The notes under the pieces were generated by a model, which saw only the letters and a program-made list of their open reading frames with translations, had not been told where the DNA came from and did no database searches. From Limnomonas spitsbergensis (Eukaryota; Chlorophyta; Chlorophyceae; Chlamydomonadales), in NCBI GenBank assembly GCA_037349105.1, contig JAYJMM010000114.1, positions 1,736,001 through 1,800,000 on the forward strand: 64,000 nucleotides of DNA, given 5' to 3'. Of this stretch, positions 33,366 through 44,754 are shown piece after piece. Numbering within the stretch: the stretch's first letter is position 1; each line of letters begins with the position of its first letter. The position numbers were made by a program, and so were the translations under genes.

Positions 33366-34200
33366 CACAACGTGTAATGGTGGTTATAGGCCCCGGTTTT
33401 ATTCACGACTAGTGGAATAAGGGGGGGGGGTACTTTATATTGGTGCGTCTGACTAGGTATGAACTGATATTTTCTTGTAATTCCAGCCATGGCAGCTGGC
33501 AGTATGCCCATGGCATTAAGCCACGTTGATTGCTTTTCTAACATAGGCTCGAATAGGGGTCGAATGCGTCTGCAGCCATGACTGCGTCGAGGATGTCAGC
33601 AATGTCCTCGTAAACAAAAACTCCGCAAAACAACTTTGTGCTTCCATTGCCAAGTAGAGCAATACTATGTACTGCTAATAATAGTAATCCTTTAACCCTA
33701 GCAGCTACATGTGCAAGTCGTGGTCGGTTGGGATATGGGGGATAAACAGGGTGACACCTGCAGGTAGAATGGTCACATTTTCGAGGGAGGTGGGTCTAGG
33801 AAATGCAACATAGGCTTCGCCAGACGTCTCAATACCTTCAACGTCATAATCAGACCCAGTTCACCCGAAAGCACTATGGCTTGGGGTTGCATTGTTGCCT
33901 AACCCATAGGCAGCCTTGGCTACCTTGGCAGTGGAGGCACAAAGTATAACTTTTAGAATCGCTGCTGTCAGGGCACCGATGAAAGTTTTGCTGAAAAAGG
34001 ATTTTCCAGTGCCACCAGGACCCTGGATTCTGTACAGCCTCGGTAAAGCGGGGTATCTCGAAGCGGCAGCGATCGCCTTTAAAGCTGCAGCCTGGTCAGG
34101 GGACTGCAGAAGTAAATTAATATCGAGAGCAACTGCCTCAAGATGTTTTGTTGGAGAGTACATGCACTTCAGAACAGATTTAAAAAACATTTTACTGCGT
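33366..34200 (-). mobile_element. internally deleted copy of a PIF1-helicase element
   Basis: The left part (33366-33470) matches 35344-35450 (CAACGTGTAATGGTGGTTAT, then a GGCCCCGG, TTTATTCACGA stretch). At about 33750-33840 there is a degraded copy of the helicase C-terminal coding region that is better preserved at 37195-37280. It lies directly against the helicase N-terminal part at 33861-34190. The middle of the helicase is therefore deleted. Remaining boundaries are unknown. Confidence 0.6.
33861..34190 (-). pseudogene. PIF1-like helicase, N-terminal fragment
   Basis: The minus-strand frame encodes a Walker A motif, GPGGTGKSFF, preceded by QAAALKAIAAASRYPAL and followed by ILCASTAKVAKAAYGLG and a HSAFG segment. 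This is the order seen at the start of PIF1-family SF1 helicases. It ends at a stop where the sequence jumps to a relic of the C-terminal part, so it cannot make a working helicase. Confidence 0.7.
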
Positions 34201-35343
34201 CAAGGGATTTAGTCACCTTTCTCACCTGACTGGAGGAAGTCTAAAAGGATCACAGGGACAGTGGGTGTCAGAACAGAAACTTATGTCATGCCATTTTTAT
34301 CCAAAGCTTCACACGTTCCTTACCCAGATTTTTGGCTGATGCAGCAGTGTGGACCTCGTAAAGACGGAAGTGCTCTTCGATTTTTAATGATGCCAAGCTG
34401 TCGGGTCTAGCAAAATACTTGTCTACCATGGGAGCAGTATCAGCTCTTTTAAATGGCTATTTTAAAGAACTGGCTAGTGGGGGCTTTTTAGGCAACATGC
34501 ACAAACTTGTGTGTGCCAGGGTGTGTAACAAAGTCAAACTTCTGCAAGTTCCTTGCAGCCTCAGGGGTGGTGATGATACGAGTGTACATGCAGCAGATGC
34601 AGTAATGAACCACGTCGGCACTCACCTCTTCGGGGAGCCCAAAGGCCGCCATGTTATCAACAATGAGGTTGCACTTACCGTGTGTGTACTGACCTTGACG
34701 AGGTATTTCATGAGATATTTTATCCAGACAGTGGCACTAGCTCTCTGGAGATGGCAGTGGCCACTCACCCCACTGGAATACTTAGCAGGCCAGGGTGGTA
34801 GACAGGGGACTGCGGTTTCGACTGAGGGCCTGGGTATTGAGTTGCGCTTAATTGGCACTTCTTGATACCTACGATAGCTGGCCTTTATGCGCCTTGCGTG
34901 GCGGGAGATTTCATACTGTTGTATAATTTTCGTAACTCCGACAGCAGCGCCCGATTACGAAGACGATTTCGACTTCAAATTCCTCGCTTTCCGACACCGG
35001 GAGACGTGTGAATGTGTGAACATTTGAAACTCAGCTGTCACCGGTAACCGACCTCGCCATCCTGCTGCCTGAGCCTTGCTGACTCGCTGACTCACTGTTT
35101 TCTTTCGCTGTTCCACTCAAACAGTTACGAGGGTGAAAAGCAGCCCAAAACACCTGCGATGTAGAGGTTAAAACATTCCTGCGAGGCTGTGGCGACGATT
35201 TGGCACCAGTGACACCTGGTCGGTTGCCTGTCGGTTTGTAGAGGTCGAAAATGTGCTATTTGTTCTACTGTGATGCCGTACGCGGCGATATGTACGGGAA
35301 AATTGTACAGGTCAAAAAATGTGGTCTTGATTAATAGACCGGG
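34201..35343. other. region between two element copies
   Basis: No gene recognised. The minus-strand frame at 35125-35349 contains CPGLLIKTTFFDLYN, PVHIAAYGI, which closely resembles a frame at 37671-37760 (CPGLLFKSPYFDPYN, PVHIVAYGI). It therefore belongs to the same element family. Confidence 0.5.
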
Positions 35344-35933
35344 GCACAACGTGTAATGGTGGTTATGGTAGGCCCCGGTTTATTCACGAATAGTGGATTA
35401 AGGGGGGGACACTTTATATTGGTAAGTCCGACCTGGTATGAACTGGTATTGCTGAGCTGCTATTGCTGAGCTGCTATTGCTCAGCTGCTAGTCTGCTACT
35501 GCTGCTCTGCTATTCTGCAGTTACATAGTTTGCTTTTGTCGATAACTATTTTTGCATTGCAGTGTTGCGTACATTTACTTCAACAGTTTACAAAGGAAGA
35601 ACCAACCAAGGAGGCTATTGAGGCCACAGTCAACGTTCGTCGGATACCATGCACAGGCAGCACAATGAATGCAACAGGAACTGCTACCCATCAGGGAGTA
35701 TGTTGGGGGTGGCGGGGACACCCTTTGGGGGACCAACAAACGCAATTCCTGTTCAGACATGACGTATGCATGCTAGTTTATAGCACCGACGACCAGAGTG
35801 ACACTCAAACTAGGCTCGATTCCTAGCAGCCTTGTTCCTATCTGCCTTCTGCTTGAGCTGAGTGATCAGTTGTTGAGCTTGGGCAGTGGTTGGGTCGCTA
35901 TCAACAAAGCGGTCGTACACAGCCTGCAACAAG

Positions 35934-36479
35934 TCAAGTAAGTTTCAGGGCGTGCTGATGGATCACATTAGCAGCCATGCCATAAGCATAAGTGGCTAGC
36001 TCATAAGCATAAGTGACTGGGCACATCAATCGGGCAGGAACAACTAGCATCCATTCGATAACCGTGTAGAGCAGGTTTTGCTTAAGTCGGCGCCAAGCCA
36101 TAACCAGGTAGATAAATCCAACATCATACAGCAAGCAATCTAAATTTGCGTAGACGAATGCCCAGAATATAATGAATATAATTGTGAATTTAAAGTCACG
36201 TAAAATTGATGTGCGAAATGCGTGGATGTAGTGCCTGACTTGGGCTGTACTCTTGTTCAGGCCATGAAGGAGGCCAAGGATGGATTTGAGATGGGGAGCA
36301 GTCGCAGGCTTATCTTGGGCACCAGAGGCAGATGAAACAGACAGGGTGCTGATGAGGGCAGAGGCTGCAGCCTTGCTGGTGGGCATAACAAACTTGTCAG
36401 CCAGACGACGGCGCAAGAGGGAGATCTGTGGCTCAGTAGGGGGCACATCATTACCGTTGTTCTGGGCACCCTGCTCCAC
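35934..36479 (-). CDS. element protein with P-T-x-x-Q motif and membrane segments
   Basis: 181 aa. Residues about 13-44 read PPTEPQISLLRRRLADKF, then SKAAASALI. This resembles the short 'P-T-x-x-Q ... L ... A-S-x-L-I' module that also occurs in the neighbouring frame at 36631-36972 and, as general knowledge, in many phage and large-virus accessory proteins. Residues about 95-130 (FKFTIIFIIFWAFVYANLD and a following VGFIYLVMAWRRL) look membrane spanning. It may be an exon of a longer element protein. Function unknown. Confidence 0.45.
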   Translation of the reverse strand: MEQGAQNNGNDVPPTEPQISLLRRRLADKFVMPTSKAAASALISTLSVSSASGAQDKPATAPHLKSILGLLHGLNKSTAQVRHYIHAFRTSILRDFKFTIIFIIFWAFVYANLDCLLYDVGFIYLVMAWRRLKQNLLYTVIEWMLVVPARLMCPVTYAYELATYAYGMAANVIHQHALKLT

Positions 36480-36630
36480 AAGGTGGTCACCTATCAGGTC
36501 CTTGGCCTCTAGTACAGTTGTACCTGTGATTTAGGCAAAAACAATTTTAAGCAGGGCAATTTTAAGCTGGGCAATTTTAAGCTGGGCAATTTTAAGCTGG
36601 GCAGTTATCAGGTACATGAAGCAGTTTCAA

Positions 36631-36972
36631 CTAGTATTCACCTTCTGGCAAGTGCAGTCCAATATGTGTCGCCTTGAGACGCTGTTTTCCAGAAGCTGGC
36701 CTGGCCTTGTCATGGGCCAATTTAAAGGCATTAAAAGCTTCTTTGTTTTCGTCGATAAGGGCACTAGCCTCAGCGTATGTTAAGCCAGCCATGGCAGCTG
36801 GCAGTATGCCCATGTCATTAAGCCACGTTGATTGCTTTTCAGACATGGGCTCATTTTCCGGGTCGAATGCCTCCACGTCTGCAGATTGGACCATGTCAAG
36901 GATGTCCTCAAGGCTGCCTGGCTTGAACGCACTCCCTGAAGAACACAGGGAAAGGGACTCCCAGCTATGCAT
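36631..36972 (-). CDS. element protein fragment with S-E-K-Q-x-x-W-L module
   Basis: 113 aa. The C-terminal half reads MSEKQSTWLNDMGILPAAM, then GLTYAEASALID, another copy of the Q..L..G....T..EAS.LI module seen in the next frame downstream. The region at about 33480-33545 in the deleted element copy preserves part of the same sequence (GCCATGGCAGCTGGCAGTAT). Likely part of the helicase element's coding region. Confidence 0.45.
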   Translation of the reverse strand: MHSWESLSLCSSGSAFKPGSLEDILDMVQSADVEAFDPENEPMSEKQSTWLNDMGILPAAMAGLTYAEASALIDENKEAFNAFKLAHDKARPASGKQRLKATHIGLHLPEGEY

Positions 36973-37134
36973 GCCTCATATCTTATATCAGGAAGATGCT
37001 GTGTAGCTAGGTACGTACATGCTAAATTAAATAAAATATCCGTAAACAAGAAACTTCGCAAAACTTTGTGCTTCCACTGCCAGGTAGAGCAAAACTATGT
37101 ACTGCTAATAATAATAATCCCTTAACCCTAGAAG

Positions 37135-37518
37135 CTAAGGCTGCATGTCGTGGTCAGATGGGATGTGGGGGATAAAGATTGATGGGACGAGGGTGACACC
37201 TGTGGGGAGAATGGTGACATTGTCCAGGGAGGTGGGTCTAGGGAATGCAACATAGGCTTCGCCAGGAGTCTCAATACCTTCCACATGAATGAAAAGTTTT
37301 CCGGTGACAGTTTCACCTTGTACTTTAAATACAGTGCGGGCATAAGCTAGGCGCACAGGGTACATGAACCTCTCAATGCTGGTATTCCCAACCCGTACAC
37401 ACTCGTACTCCTTGCCAACAGTGATCTCTCTCATAACACCATCAATTTCTTTTTTTATCTTCAGCTTAGTGATGCTGACAAATGATACAACACCCACATC
37501 ACCGTTAGCCAGCCCCAT
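37135..37518 (-). pseudogene. PIF1-like helicase, C-terminal part
   Basis: 127 aa frame reading GLANGDVGVV, YPVRLAYARTVFKVQGETV, then GEAYVAFPRPTSLDNVTIL. N-G-x-x-G near the start, A-Y-A-x-T-x-x-K-x-Q-G-x-T, and G-x-x-Y-V-A-x-x-R are the C-terminal motifs of PIF1/RecD-type helicases. The first and middle parts of the enzyme are not upstream, so this copy is also incomplete unless distant exons exist. Confidence 0.65.
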
Positions 37519-38018
37519 ATATTTTGGGTGCGGGTGATCATGATAGGACAGCCAACAGCAAGAGACAGTTTGGTGGGCAGATCAGAAGTCTTAGTCACTC
37601 AGACGACTCTTCAGTTTTTCCTGGTCAGCAACAGAGAGCAGATGCATTTTAGACAGTTCATCTTTAGCAGTCAGGGTATGATGCCGTACGCGACGATATG
37701 TACGGGAGAATTGTATGGGTCAAAATATGGGCTCTTGAATAATAAACCGGGGCAAAGACCATCTCCATGAAGGTCTCCAAGAAGGTCTCCTCCATTGACG
37801 TGCGTTTTTTCGTTTGATGCTGTTCCTTTTTTGATGTCTGTGTTTCTGATATGATCTGAATGTATGATTGACAACCAGTAAGTGACGTGGCCTTTGCTGT
37901 CAGGTGTCACAATTTCACACAAAATATCATGTGACACTTTAGGAGTCTGAGAAGGTGATAGAGACCCATGCATTCCTTGTGGAGTCCAAGCAGAAGAGAT
38001 ACACAGGCTATTCCTCAT

Positions 38019-39760
38019 GCCACATGCATATCCTTTGCATGCCGTATCAGCAACAATTCAGGCCATTATAAGGCCGGATTAGTTATACCGTGAGGCTGTA
38101 GCTCTTCTTCTTCTGCAAATACTGGGAGTCTGGGATGTGGAGGCCTAACAATCAGACCAATACGATGACTACCATCATGGCATGCTAAATTGTTTGGTCA
38201 GCAGGCCAGCAACATTGATTATCTCTGAAAATATCCTGATGCCATAGGCACATCCATTGCTTAGTTGAGCGCGCATCATACAGTACGGTATATCACTTTC
38301 AGCTAACTGCATGATGACGCACTTGATGACGACGGCACTCTTCTGCATCTTCGCAGAACCATGATCTTCCGAGGATGGAGTGGCACACTTGATATATGTT
38401 TTCATATTTTAAAGGTCTTGTCGAGCCAGAACAGCTACAGTACATGCATGTGCTGGTTTGATACAACGTGAATTCGATTTCGAATCATTTGCATGTGCTG
38501 TTAGGTTGACATGGACACATGCTACGGAATACTGTAATAAGATGCGACACGACATAGGATATGGGACTTTGGCCCGATACGGGATTCAAAAGTGTGGACT
38601 GGATTTCCAGTCAAAGTGTGGATATCCAGTCGGTGCACCGTAGTGGACCGTATCGATACAATACAAAACGTGATTTCCCTCCAAAATGACTCATATCTTG
38701 TGTCCTTGGCTGTTGATGTAATGCACAGGGATTCCCCAGGGCATCACATCGCATTTCGCATCATCCCATGTTGTTCTTCATGGCCCATTCAGCCCATGTA
38801 TAGCAACCCACGTTGATAGCTAAAGTATATATTATATGAGTATCTCGTGTATTACGTACGCCAGAACGCATGTGGTCCAAGATACGTTCAATTGTGAATG
38901 TGGTAATAATCCGTCAACGATGACCGGATCAGGGGCCTAGATGAAGAAAACGGGATTTTAAATGCCGTACACCGGGAGACAAAAAACCTGGTGGTTAAGG
39001 AGGGTCGTCAAGGGGTACCGGACAATAGTGGACAGGGGAGTTTTCCATATGTCGACGTTGACGAAGGATGTTTACGGTATATGGCAGCGTATGGTATGTT
39101 TGCCGGTGAGACGACTGAGGACGGAGGAGATGTCGTGTTTGGAGACACCGAGCACGCTGAGGATCTTATCGGCAGGACGAAAGAGAAAGCCTGCGGTTCC
39201 CAGAAGGGTGGTATGAGACTGAAGAAGGAATAACGACGTTTGAAAGTGCAGCGCCGAAACCATGCATGTCAGGTCAGAAAGTGAGGGTGACGCCCATGCG
39301 TGCCCCTGATGATGACACAGTCCGCAATTCGAAAAGTACAGAAGGTTGTAATCTTGCAATCCTGCAGATAGGTCTTACGCTAGATGTCGGCGGAATACGG
39401 CTGTTTCAGGTATGCGGAATCCGCACTACCTGCGCATAGGCCTGCATGCCAGCTTGAGGCCTGCCAGCCGTATGCGTAGTCGTGCAACATTAATTCCCTG
39501 CGCTGCGCGCAGAGAATAGCATTGCGCAGGGGCTGGTGTATATATATCAAAATGCCACCGATAGGGGCTGCGGTGATGGCTATCTATCATTCAAACGGCG
39601 CGCTCGATGTTGTCACAGGTCATGCCAAAGGATCTTCCGACAGGTGGGTACCGATTTAATTATGTGAAGAGATAAATCAGATACGCCATCCCATCTCATC
39701 CCAACTATGAGGGGAAAGCCGCTTCATTGCATTTGCAGGCCTGCGCTTGAAACGGGTGGA
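38019..39760. other. no gene recognised
   Basis: Mixed composition with only short frames. A 39.0-39.25 kb plus-strand stretch is open in two frames for about 80 codons, but neither product is recognisable. No clear repeats. Confidence 0.4.
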
Positions 39761-39774
39761 TGAGATGGGCGGGA

Positions 39775-40866
39775 CATCACTGACGAGTGCAGTTTCACAA
39801 TCGGGATGTACCTTCTACACATGAAAGGCTGCCTAGATTTCTTGGAAGACCCTGCAGACAGCGACACTGCCTGGCGATACAGTAAAAACAATCCTGCTGC
39901 AAGGAAGGCATGGTAAGCTTGCACTCCCAGACTCTGGTATCAATCACTTAATTGGAGGGATGTTCCTGAGTCTTGGTCTTACTAGTTAGTAACAATGCAT
40001 TCCCTGCAGGCTGCAGTTAGTTGCTGGAATGCTGAATATGTTGGGACTAAGGCCAGGTGATCTTACAACATCTGCTCCCCCTTTGCGCATGGAGCAACAG
40101 CTGGGTGGTCATGCAGCAGCTGCCCCCCCTTCGCACATGGGTCAGCAACAGCTAGGGAGACAACAGCAGCTGGGTGGTCCTGCAACAACTGCCCCCAACT
40201 TGCTCATGGGTCAACAACAGCTAGGGAGGCAGCAGCAGCTGGGTGGTCTTGCAACAGCTGCCCCCCTTTGCTCATGGGGCAGCAACAGCCAGGGAGGCAG
40301 CAACAGTTGGATGGTCCTGCAGCAGCTGCTCCCAACTAGCTCATGGGGCAGCAACAGCCAGGGAGGTAGCAAAAGGCGGTGCGGCAATGTCTCCCTGCTT
40401 TCATCTGGACAGCAGCAGCATTGGATGCTTAGACATCTGCTGCAAGGACAGGGGTGGGACAGCGGAGTGCAAAGCAAGCCTATGAGGTCCGCGCTCATCT
40501 ACCTGTAATGATGCAGCATTTGGAGGTAGAGCAAATCTACCGAGGTTCAAGCATCTCCATGCACGGCGCGCAGCTGAGGACATCCCAGGTGTAGCGAATG
40601 CAGATGAGGATCGGAGCGTCGAAGGGGGTGTACCACACATGCACGTGCTCATGATGGAGGGAACCCTACACATTGCTTGAGAGTTTGCGCTCCCGCCACG
40701 CCGCCTGCTATCAGACTTCAACCGTTTCAGGGGTGTGGAGGTTGCGAACGGGTGTCGAGGCTGCCACGGTAGCACCAGCTGCCAAAGTAGCACCAGCTGC
40801 CACGCTGGCACCAGCTGTTGGTCACACAGGAGCCATGGCCATGACCAAGGCACTCATGCCAATGTA
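39775..40866 (+). pseudogene. broken repeat-rich coding region, unknown
   Basis: An exon ending at 39914 (ITDECSFTIGMYLLHMKGC, ending AARKA) joins, across GTAAGC...CTGCAG, an exon from about 40010 reading WLQLVAGMLNMLGLRPGDL. This runs into four or five copies of a roughly 60-bp unit encoding MGQQQLGRQQQLGG and AATAAP-like segments (40080-40370). After the third unit the frame slips and stops appear. Further exon-like frames (MMQHLEVEQIYRG near 40505; ADEDRSVEGGVPHMHVLMM near 40590) are in different frames. I recognise no domain. It may be a decayed mobile-element gene. Confidence 0.4.
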
Positions 40867-40879
40867 GTGTCTCTATCAT

Positions 40880-41515
40880 TTTTTTGTATACTGCCCTTGA
40901 ATCTTTCATTGCTCTGCTTGAGCCGGGCTTATAACCCGCATGCCAATAGTAGACTGAGTAAATATTGTCACATTTTGGCCAGAGAACCACAGATCTTAAA
41001 TGTTGGGGTTATTCAGGACAGCGCTGGAAATCTTGGGACATTCTGATACCATTACGTTTGTGACTTTCCTCTCACTGCCCCCTCGCGGCCCCGCTTGAGG
41101 CGGGCTTTTAGCCTGCATGCCAGCAGTAGGCCGAGTAAACATTGTCACATTTTGGCCAGAGAACCACAGATCTTAAATGTTGGGGTTATTCAGGACAGCG
41201 CTGGAAATCTTGGGACATTCTGATAACATTGTGTTTGTGACTTTCCTCTCACTGCCCCCTCGCAGCCCCGCTTGAGGCGGGCTTTTAGCCTGCATGCGAG
41301 CAGTAGGCCGAGTAAACATTGTCACATTTTGGCCAGAGAACCATAAATCTTAAATGTTTGGGGTTATTTAGAACTGTGCTGGAAGTTTTGGGACATTCTG
41401 ATAACATTATGTCTATGACTTTCCTCTCACTGCCCCCTGGCGGCCCCCCGCTTGAGGGCTTTTAGCCAGCATGCCAGCAGTAGGCTGAATGAACATTGTC
41501 ACATTTTGCCTCAAG
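40880..41515. repeat. 177-bp satellite, about 3.6 copies
   Basis: The block GTCACATTTTGGCCAGAGAA starts at about 40967, 41144 and 41321, with a diverged fourth at 41498, spaced 177 bp each. Copies are very similar over CTTAAATGTTGGGGTTATTC and CCTCTCACTGCCCCCT. The first two full units are nearly identical, so the array is recent. Confidence 0.9.
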
Positions 41516-41634
41516 GATGTAACTGAACTGCAGCTGAAGCGGCCTAACATAAAGTGTTGCTCCCACCCTCTTGCAGCAGGCAACACTCCAGGTTCAAATA
41601 TTATATTATCTCTACCCATTGCACCCTAGAATAG

Positions 41635-42280
41635 GAATGAGCTTTGACGGCAATGAGCTGTGGCCCTATGTTACAGCCAAAGGTTCTGAATTCACTCAGT
41701 GACATGGGGGCTGGACAGCCAACAACCTTGCAGCATGGTGCACAAAAGTTTAGGCCAGTGGGCCCGCAGCATGGACATGAACTGATGGAATCAGATATGG
41801 GCTTTGACGGCAATGAGCTGTGGCCCTATGTTCTAGTTAAAGGTTCTGATTTGACGCTGCGACATCGGGCTGAACAGCCAACAACCTTGCAACATGGTGC
41901 ACACAAGCTCAGCCCAGTGGGCCCGCAGCATGGGCATGAACTGATGGAATTATGAATGGGCTCTGACGGCAATGAGCTGTGACCCTCTGTTCCAGCCAAA
42001 GGTTCTGAATTCACGCTGCGACATCGGGCTGAACAGCCAACACCCTTGCAGCACAATGCACATAACTTCAGGCCAGTGGGCCCGCATCATGGACATGGAC
42101 TGAAGGAATTATGAATGGGCTCTGACGGCGATGAGCTGTGGCCCTAAGGTCCATCCATAGCTTCTGAATTGACTCAGTTCCATCACGTTGTACAGCCAAC
42201 AACCTTGCAACATGTAGTGCACATAAGCTCAGGCCAAACAAAGGGCACGAAGCATAGGTAGAAACTGAAGGATTTAAGGA
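41635..42280. repeat. 160-bp satellite, four copies
   Basis: GGCTTTGACGGCAATGAGCT begins near 41640, 41800, 41959 and 42118, giving a 159-160 bp unit. The unit includes ACAGCCAACAACCTTGCAGC and GCCAGTGGGCCCGCAGCATG. It shares no obvious sequence with the 177-bp array next to it. Open frames across it on both strands are by-products of the repeat. Confidence 0.9.
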
Positions 42281-42384
42281 GTACTGAAGGCATAGGAACA
42301 AATTGGACTGGGTAAGTTGGTCTTAGAATCCACTGCAACGTCTCAGCCAATGAGGTAACGGCGAACAATTGTCGCGGTGGACCC

Positions 42385-43175
42385 ACCAGCATGGTAAAGT
42401 AGATAAGGGCAGGTGCTGTGCACCGCTGCACCCACCAGCATGGTATAGTAAATAAGAGCAGACACTGTGCACCGCTGCAGCCACCAGCATGGTATAGTAA
42501 ATAAGGGCACTAGGGCAGGCGTTGTGCACCACTGCACCCAACTAATGGGTATTACAGTAAATAAGGGCATGCACTGTGCAAGTGCGTGTGCACCGCTACA
42601 GCCACCATCACGGTATATATTAAATAAGGGCATGCGCTGTGCACCCCTGCACCCACCTGATTGGTACAGTAAATAAGGGCATGCGCTGCGCAAGTGCGTG
42701 TGCACCGCTGCAGCCACCAGCATGGTATAGTAAATAGCAGGCGCTGTGCACCGCTGCACCCACCTGCTTGATACAGTAAATAAGGGCATGCTAGGCATGC
42801 GCTGCGCAAGTGCGTGTGCACCGCCGCATCCACCAGCATGGTATAGTAAATAAGGGCATGCGCTGCGCAAGAGCGTGTGCACCACTTCACCCACCTGATT
42901 GGTACAGTAAATAAGGGCATGCGCTGCGCAAGTGCGTGTGCACCGCTGCAGCCACGCACCAGCATGGTTTACCGTAGTAAGTAAGGGCATGCGCTGTGCA
43001 CCGCTGCACCCACCTGATTGGTACAGTAAATAAGGGCATGCGATGCGCAAGTGCATGTGCACCGCTGCACCCACCAGCATGGTATAGTAAATAAGGGCAG
43101 GCGTTAGTTGTGCATCTGCAACCACCGGATGTGTACAGTAAATAAGGGCATGCGCTGTGCAAGTGCGTGTGCATC
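42385..43175. repeat. about 60-bp variable minisatellite, about 14 copies
   Basis: Units contain GCACCGCTGCACCCACCAGC and GTAAATAAGGGCATGCGCTG, spaced 45-75 bp. Some units carry an extra CGCAAGTGCGTGT, and two alternating versions (ACCAGCATGGTATAG and ACCTGATTGGTACAG) are interleaved, suggesting a higher-order pair. The 260-codon minus-strand frame here is produced by the repeat. Confidence 0.9.
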
Positions 43176-44754
43176 CTCAAAGATGTCCTCATCGTCATCC
43201 AGGCGCTTGTTATACCGAACCTAATAATCATGGTTTCCGCTCGTGGCGAAGCTGCTTCTCTACGGCAAGGACTGCACGCTGTCGTGCCTCAGGCCCTAAG
43301 GGGTCGTCTAGTACGTCATTAGAGTCAGCGGCGAATGTGCCTGCGTAGCTGGAGTGCCCGCTCGAAAGGTTGGAAACGGACGTCATGACTGTAAATCGCC
43401 ATGATAAATCAAATAGTATTGAAGCGAATATGATGTTGCGTGCGTGGGTGAATTTATGCCACGGTAATGCAACCCAGTTTGTTAAGGGCTGGGTACCGCG
43501 GTACGGTACGCGCGGGTGTGTGTGAATCGTAGTGTGCGAACCATCGCCTGTCTCATTCACGAGCGAACCTCACTTCATCTAGTGCAGTGACAAAGCTATA
43601 GAAAGGCAATTGGAACACAGCTGCGGGTCATTGGGCGGGTATGTGGTCACGCTTGATGGTCACTTGAAACGAGGTGCGTTCAAGCCTCTATATATCTGTC
43701 GTCCAGTGGCTTGAAATAGGGGGCAAATCAAGCGCACAAATAAAGCGTCTCCGGCATCGGCATCGGCATTTGAGATTTAGGACGAGCCCCGCCGAATCCA
43801 CGCACCGAATCCCAACTGACGACGACGAAAATATCCCAAGTTCCCAAAGCATGCAATGCATTCGAACTTCTAAAGAAACCGTCCGAATCCCAACTGACCA
43901 AGCAAGGCGACCCATACATTGTGGGAAGTGTTAACTGCAACTGGCGTAATAATTTGAACTACGCCGTTCCTTCGAACCATGCGGAACACGCTTGCTTCGC
44001 AGCAGGAAACCTAGCCTTTGAATTGCTCCGAGGGCTTTTGCTTTGGCCCCTTAGTTAACGGTCCGAAGTGCAAATGTTCGTACAAACTAATCAGGGATTC
44101 AAATGATCCATCAATGTTTCTGGCAGGGCGCCAGACTGTGCGTCCTGCCGAACCCCGCCCCATGACGTGACGGATAATATATACGCCATTCCGAGACTAA
44201 TGGGTGTGATGAGAAATCCGGGACGACGAGTGCACGCATCTGGCAATTAGAGTGCACGAAGTGCGGAAGACAGATTGAACAAGCAGCCTAGTTAAACACT
44301 GACAACTAGTAGATTGACCGACACATGTCAGCGTTATCCAACCAAATCTGAAGAATCGTGTATGCCTAAACCAAATAGATAATAGCATAGGCTAAGATAA
44401 CATACAAGCCACGACCCACGAACGACATTTGGGGCCCATACCTGCCGCTACGAAGCCGTGTACGATGAATAGAAGTGCCTTTGGATCTTCCAGATAGAGC
44501 GTCTCTCAGAAACGTTGTTATACAATTCCGGGGGAAAGTGCATGTCCACTCATTCAGCGCGAGTCAAATTCAAATAATTGCGCTGCCATATCCCACTAGC
44601 TGATTGTTGTGCCATCAAGTCGTCGCTACGCTGGCTGTTGTCTACTAGTACTGATACCAGTTATCCACGCGTGTGCACGTTTTTTCCTCTGAGAGGCACC
44701 GACACAGTGCAAACTGGAACATCATATATAGAAAGTGACATCCCGCAGCACAGC
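43176..44754. other. intergenic with one recent repeat copy
   Basis: Contains the 43763-43990 repeat described separately. No gene recognised otherwise. The final 50 bp (TATA-like CATATATA at 44723) precede the next gene. Confidence 0.4.
43763..43990 (+). repeat. recent dispersed repeat, copy 1
   Basis: About 225 bp matching 59763-59985 at roughly 95% by eye, same orientation, 16.0 kb apart. The main difference is a 4-base indel near 43915. The unit contains CCGAATCCCAACTGAC twice. On the minus strand both copies keep an open frame including MGRLAWSVGIRTVSLE, so a coding origin is possible. Confidence 0.8.

Larger units (their letters stand above)
35344..38018 (-). mobile_element. second, longer PIF1-helicase element copy
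   Basis: Carries, in minus-strand order, a conserved segment at 38018-37671, the helicase C-terminal part at 37518-37135, a frame at 36972-36631 and a frame at 36479-35934, ending with the 35344-35450 block shared with 33366. The helicase N-terminal part is missing here. An 18-bp array GGCAATTTTAAGCTGGGC (about 36540-36605) separates two frames. The element class is unclear: PIF1 helicases occur in Helitrons, Mavericks and large DNA viruses. I see no Rep/HUH, integrase or capsid motif. Confidence 0.5.

Noticed and set aside
42343..43125. 260-codon minus-strand frame over the 60-bp array
   Set aside because: The open frame comes from the tandem repeat; units vary in length and no splice or start context supports a gene.
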